Of a stretch of 5,867 nucleotides of DNA, positions 5,751 through 5,867 are shown piece after piece. The position numbers and the translations under genes were made by a program. The notes beneath the pieces are model-generated. The model searched no databases and had not been told where the DNA came from. It saw only the letters and a program-made list of their open reading frames with translations. The stretch's first letter is position 1. The number at the start of each line of letters is the position of its first letter. This DNA is from Desulfobacterales bacterium (lineage in GTDB: Bacteria > Desulfobacterota > Desulfobacteria > Desulfobacterales > C00003060). Location of the stretch: positions 1 through 5,867 of the forward strand of contig JAUWMM010000138.1 in NCBI GenBank assembly GCA_030613145.1. Reading direction: 5' to 3'.

Positions 5751-5867
5751 ATGGATGTTTTTACAGCTATAAGAGAAAGAAGGAGCTGCCGGGATTTTTT
5801 GCCGGACCTTGTAGATGAGGACGCTATTGAAAAGATCCTGGAAGCGGCCATCTGGGCACCATCTCCC
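5751..5867 (+). CDS. Nitroreductase-family flavoprotein, N-terminal 39 residues (3' end outside window)
   Basis: The frame is open to the window edge. The visible sequence begins MDVFTAIRERRSCRDF and continues through a DEDAIEKILEAAIWAPSP-like stretch. This is the characteristic N-terminus of nitroreductase-fold proteins: a first helix, the RRS.R.F motif whose Arg/Ser residues contact the FMN phosphate in known family structures, then a helix ending in W/A-APS. Family members are usually 170-220 residues, some with added ferredoxin domains, so most of the protein is not visible and its electron donor and substrate cannot be named. A Cys (residue 13) sits between the Ser and Arg of the motif, where Ile or Val is commoner. 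It lies 23 bases after the ligase gene on the same strand, probably in the same transcript. Confidence 0.88.
   Translation, partial: MDVFTAIRERRSCRDFLPDLVDEDAIEKILEAAIWAPSP

Overview
The window is one co-oriented, plus-strand gene cluster of an ordinary bacterial chromosome. By eye it is about half G+C with no abrupt compositional break. It carries a complete branched-chain-amino-acid-type (Liv/HAAT) ABC transporter core, preceded by the 3' end of its substrate-binding-protein gene and followed by an acyl-CoA ligase gene and the first 39 codons of a nitroreductase gene. The gene order and protein style (a Liv-type importer beside an AMP-forming CoA ligase) resemble what is often seen in anaerobic Desulfobacterota or other Proteobacteria that degrade organic acids and aromatics. 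That taxonomic guess is inference only; no marker gene is present.

Layout: 1-453 is the C-terminal 150 residues of a periplasmic binding protein. 454-563 is a 110-base gap with a strong 13-bp hairpin, a later T-run, and a perfect 12-bp palindrome just upstream of livH. 564-3974 is livH-livM-livG-livF, tightly packed: livH and livM are 9 bases apart (3 if livM starts at TTG), livM/livG share ATGA, and livG/livF overlap by 8 bases. 3975-4062 is an 88-base gap with two mutually exclusive small stems, a GGGTGAGGGG-type motif, and a direct repeat of GTCGAAGA. 4063-5727 encodes a 554-residue class I adenylate-forming acyl-CoA ligase. After 23 bases holding a strong Shine-Dalgarno site, 5751-5867 begins a nitroreductase-family protein that runs off the window.

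How it works together (inference): the binding protein captures a small solute in the periplasm, LivH/LivM form the membrane channel, LivG/LivF power it, and the ligase would activate an imported carboxylate to its CoA thioester. This suggests the true substrate may be an organic or aromatic acid rather than leucine/isoleucine/valine. The nitroreductase-like flavoprotein would be a redox partner of unknown role.

I found no RNA genes, transposases, CRISPR arrays or phage genes, and no clearly undescribed system. The most interesting signals are the complementary motif degeneracy of the two ATPases (one consensus and one degenerate ATP site predicted), the structured gap between the binding-protein and permease genes, and the small repeat-flanked gap before the ligase.
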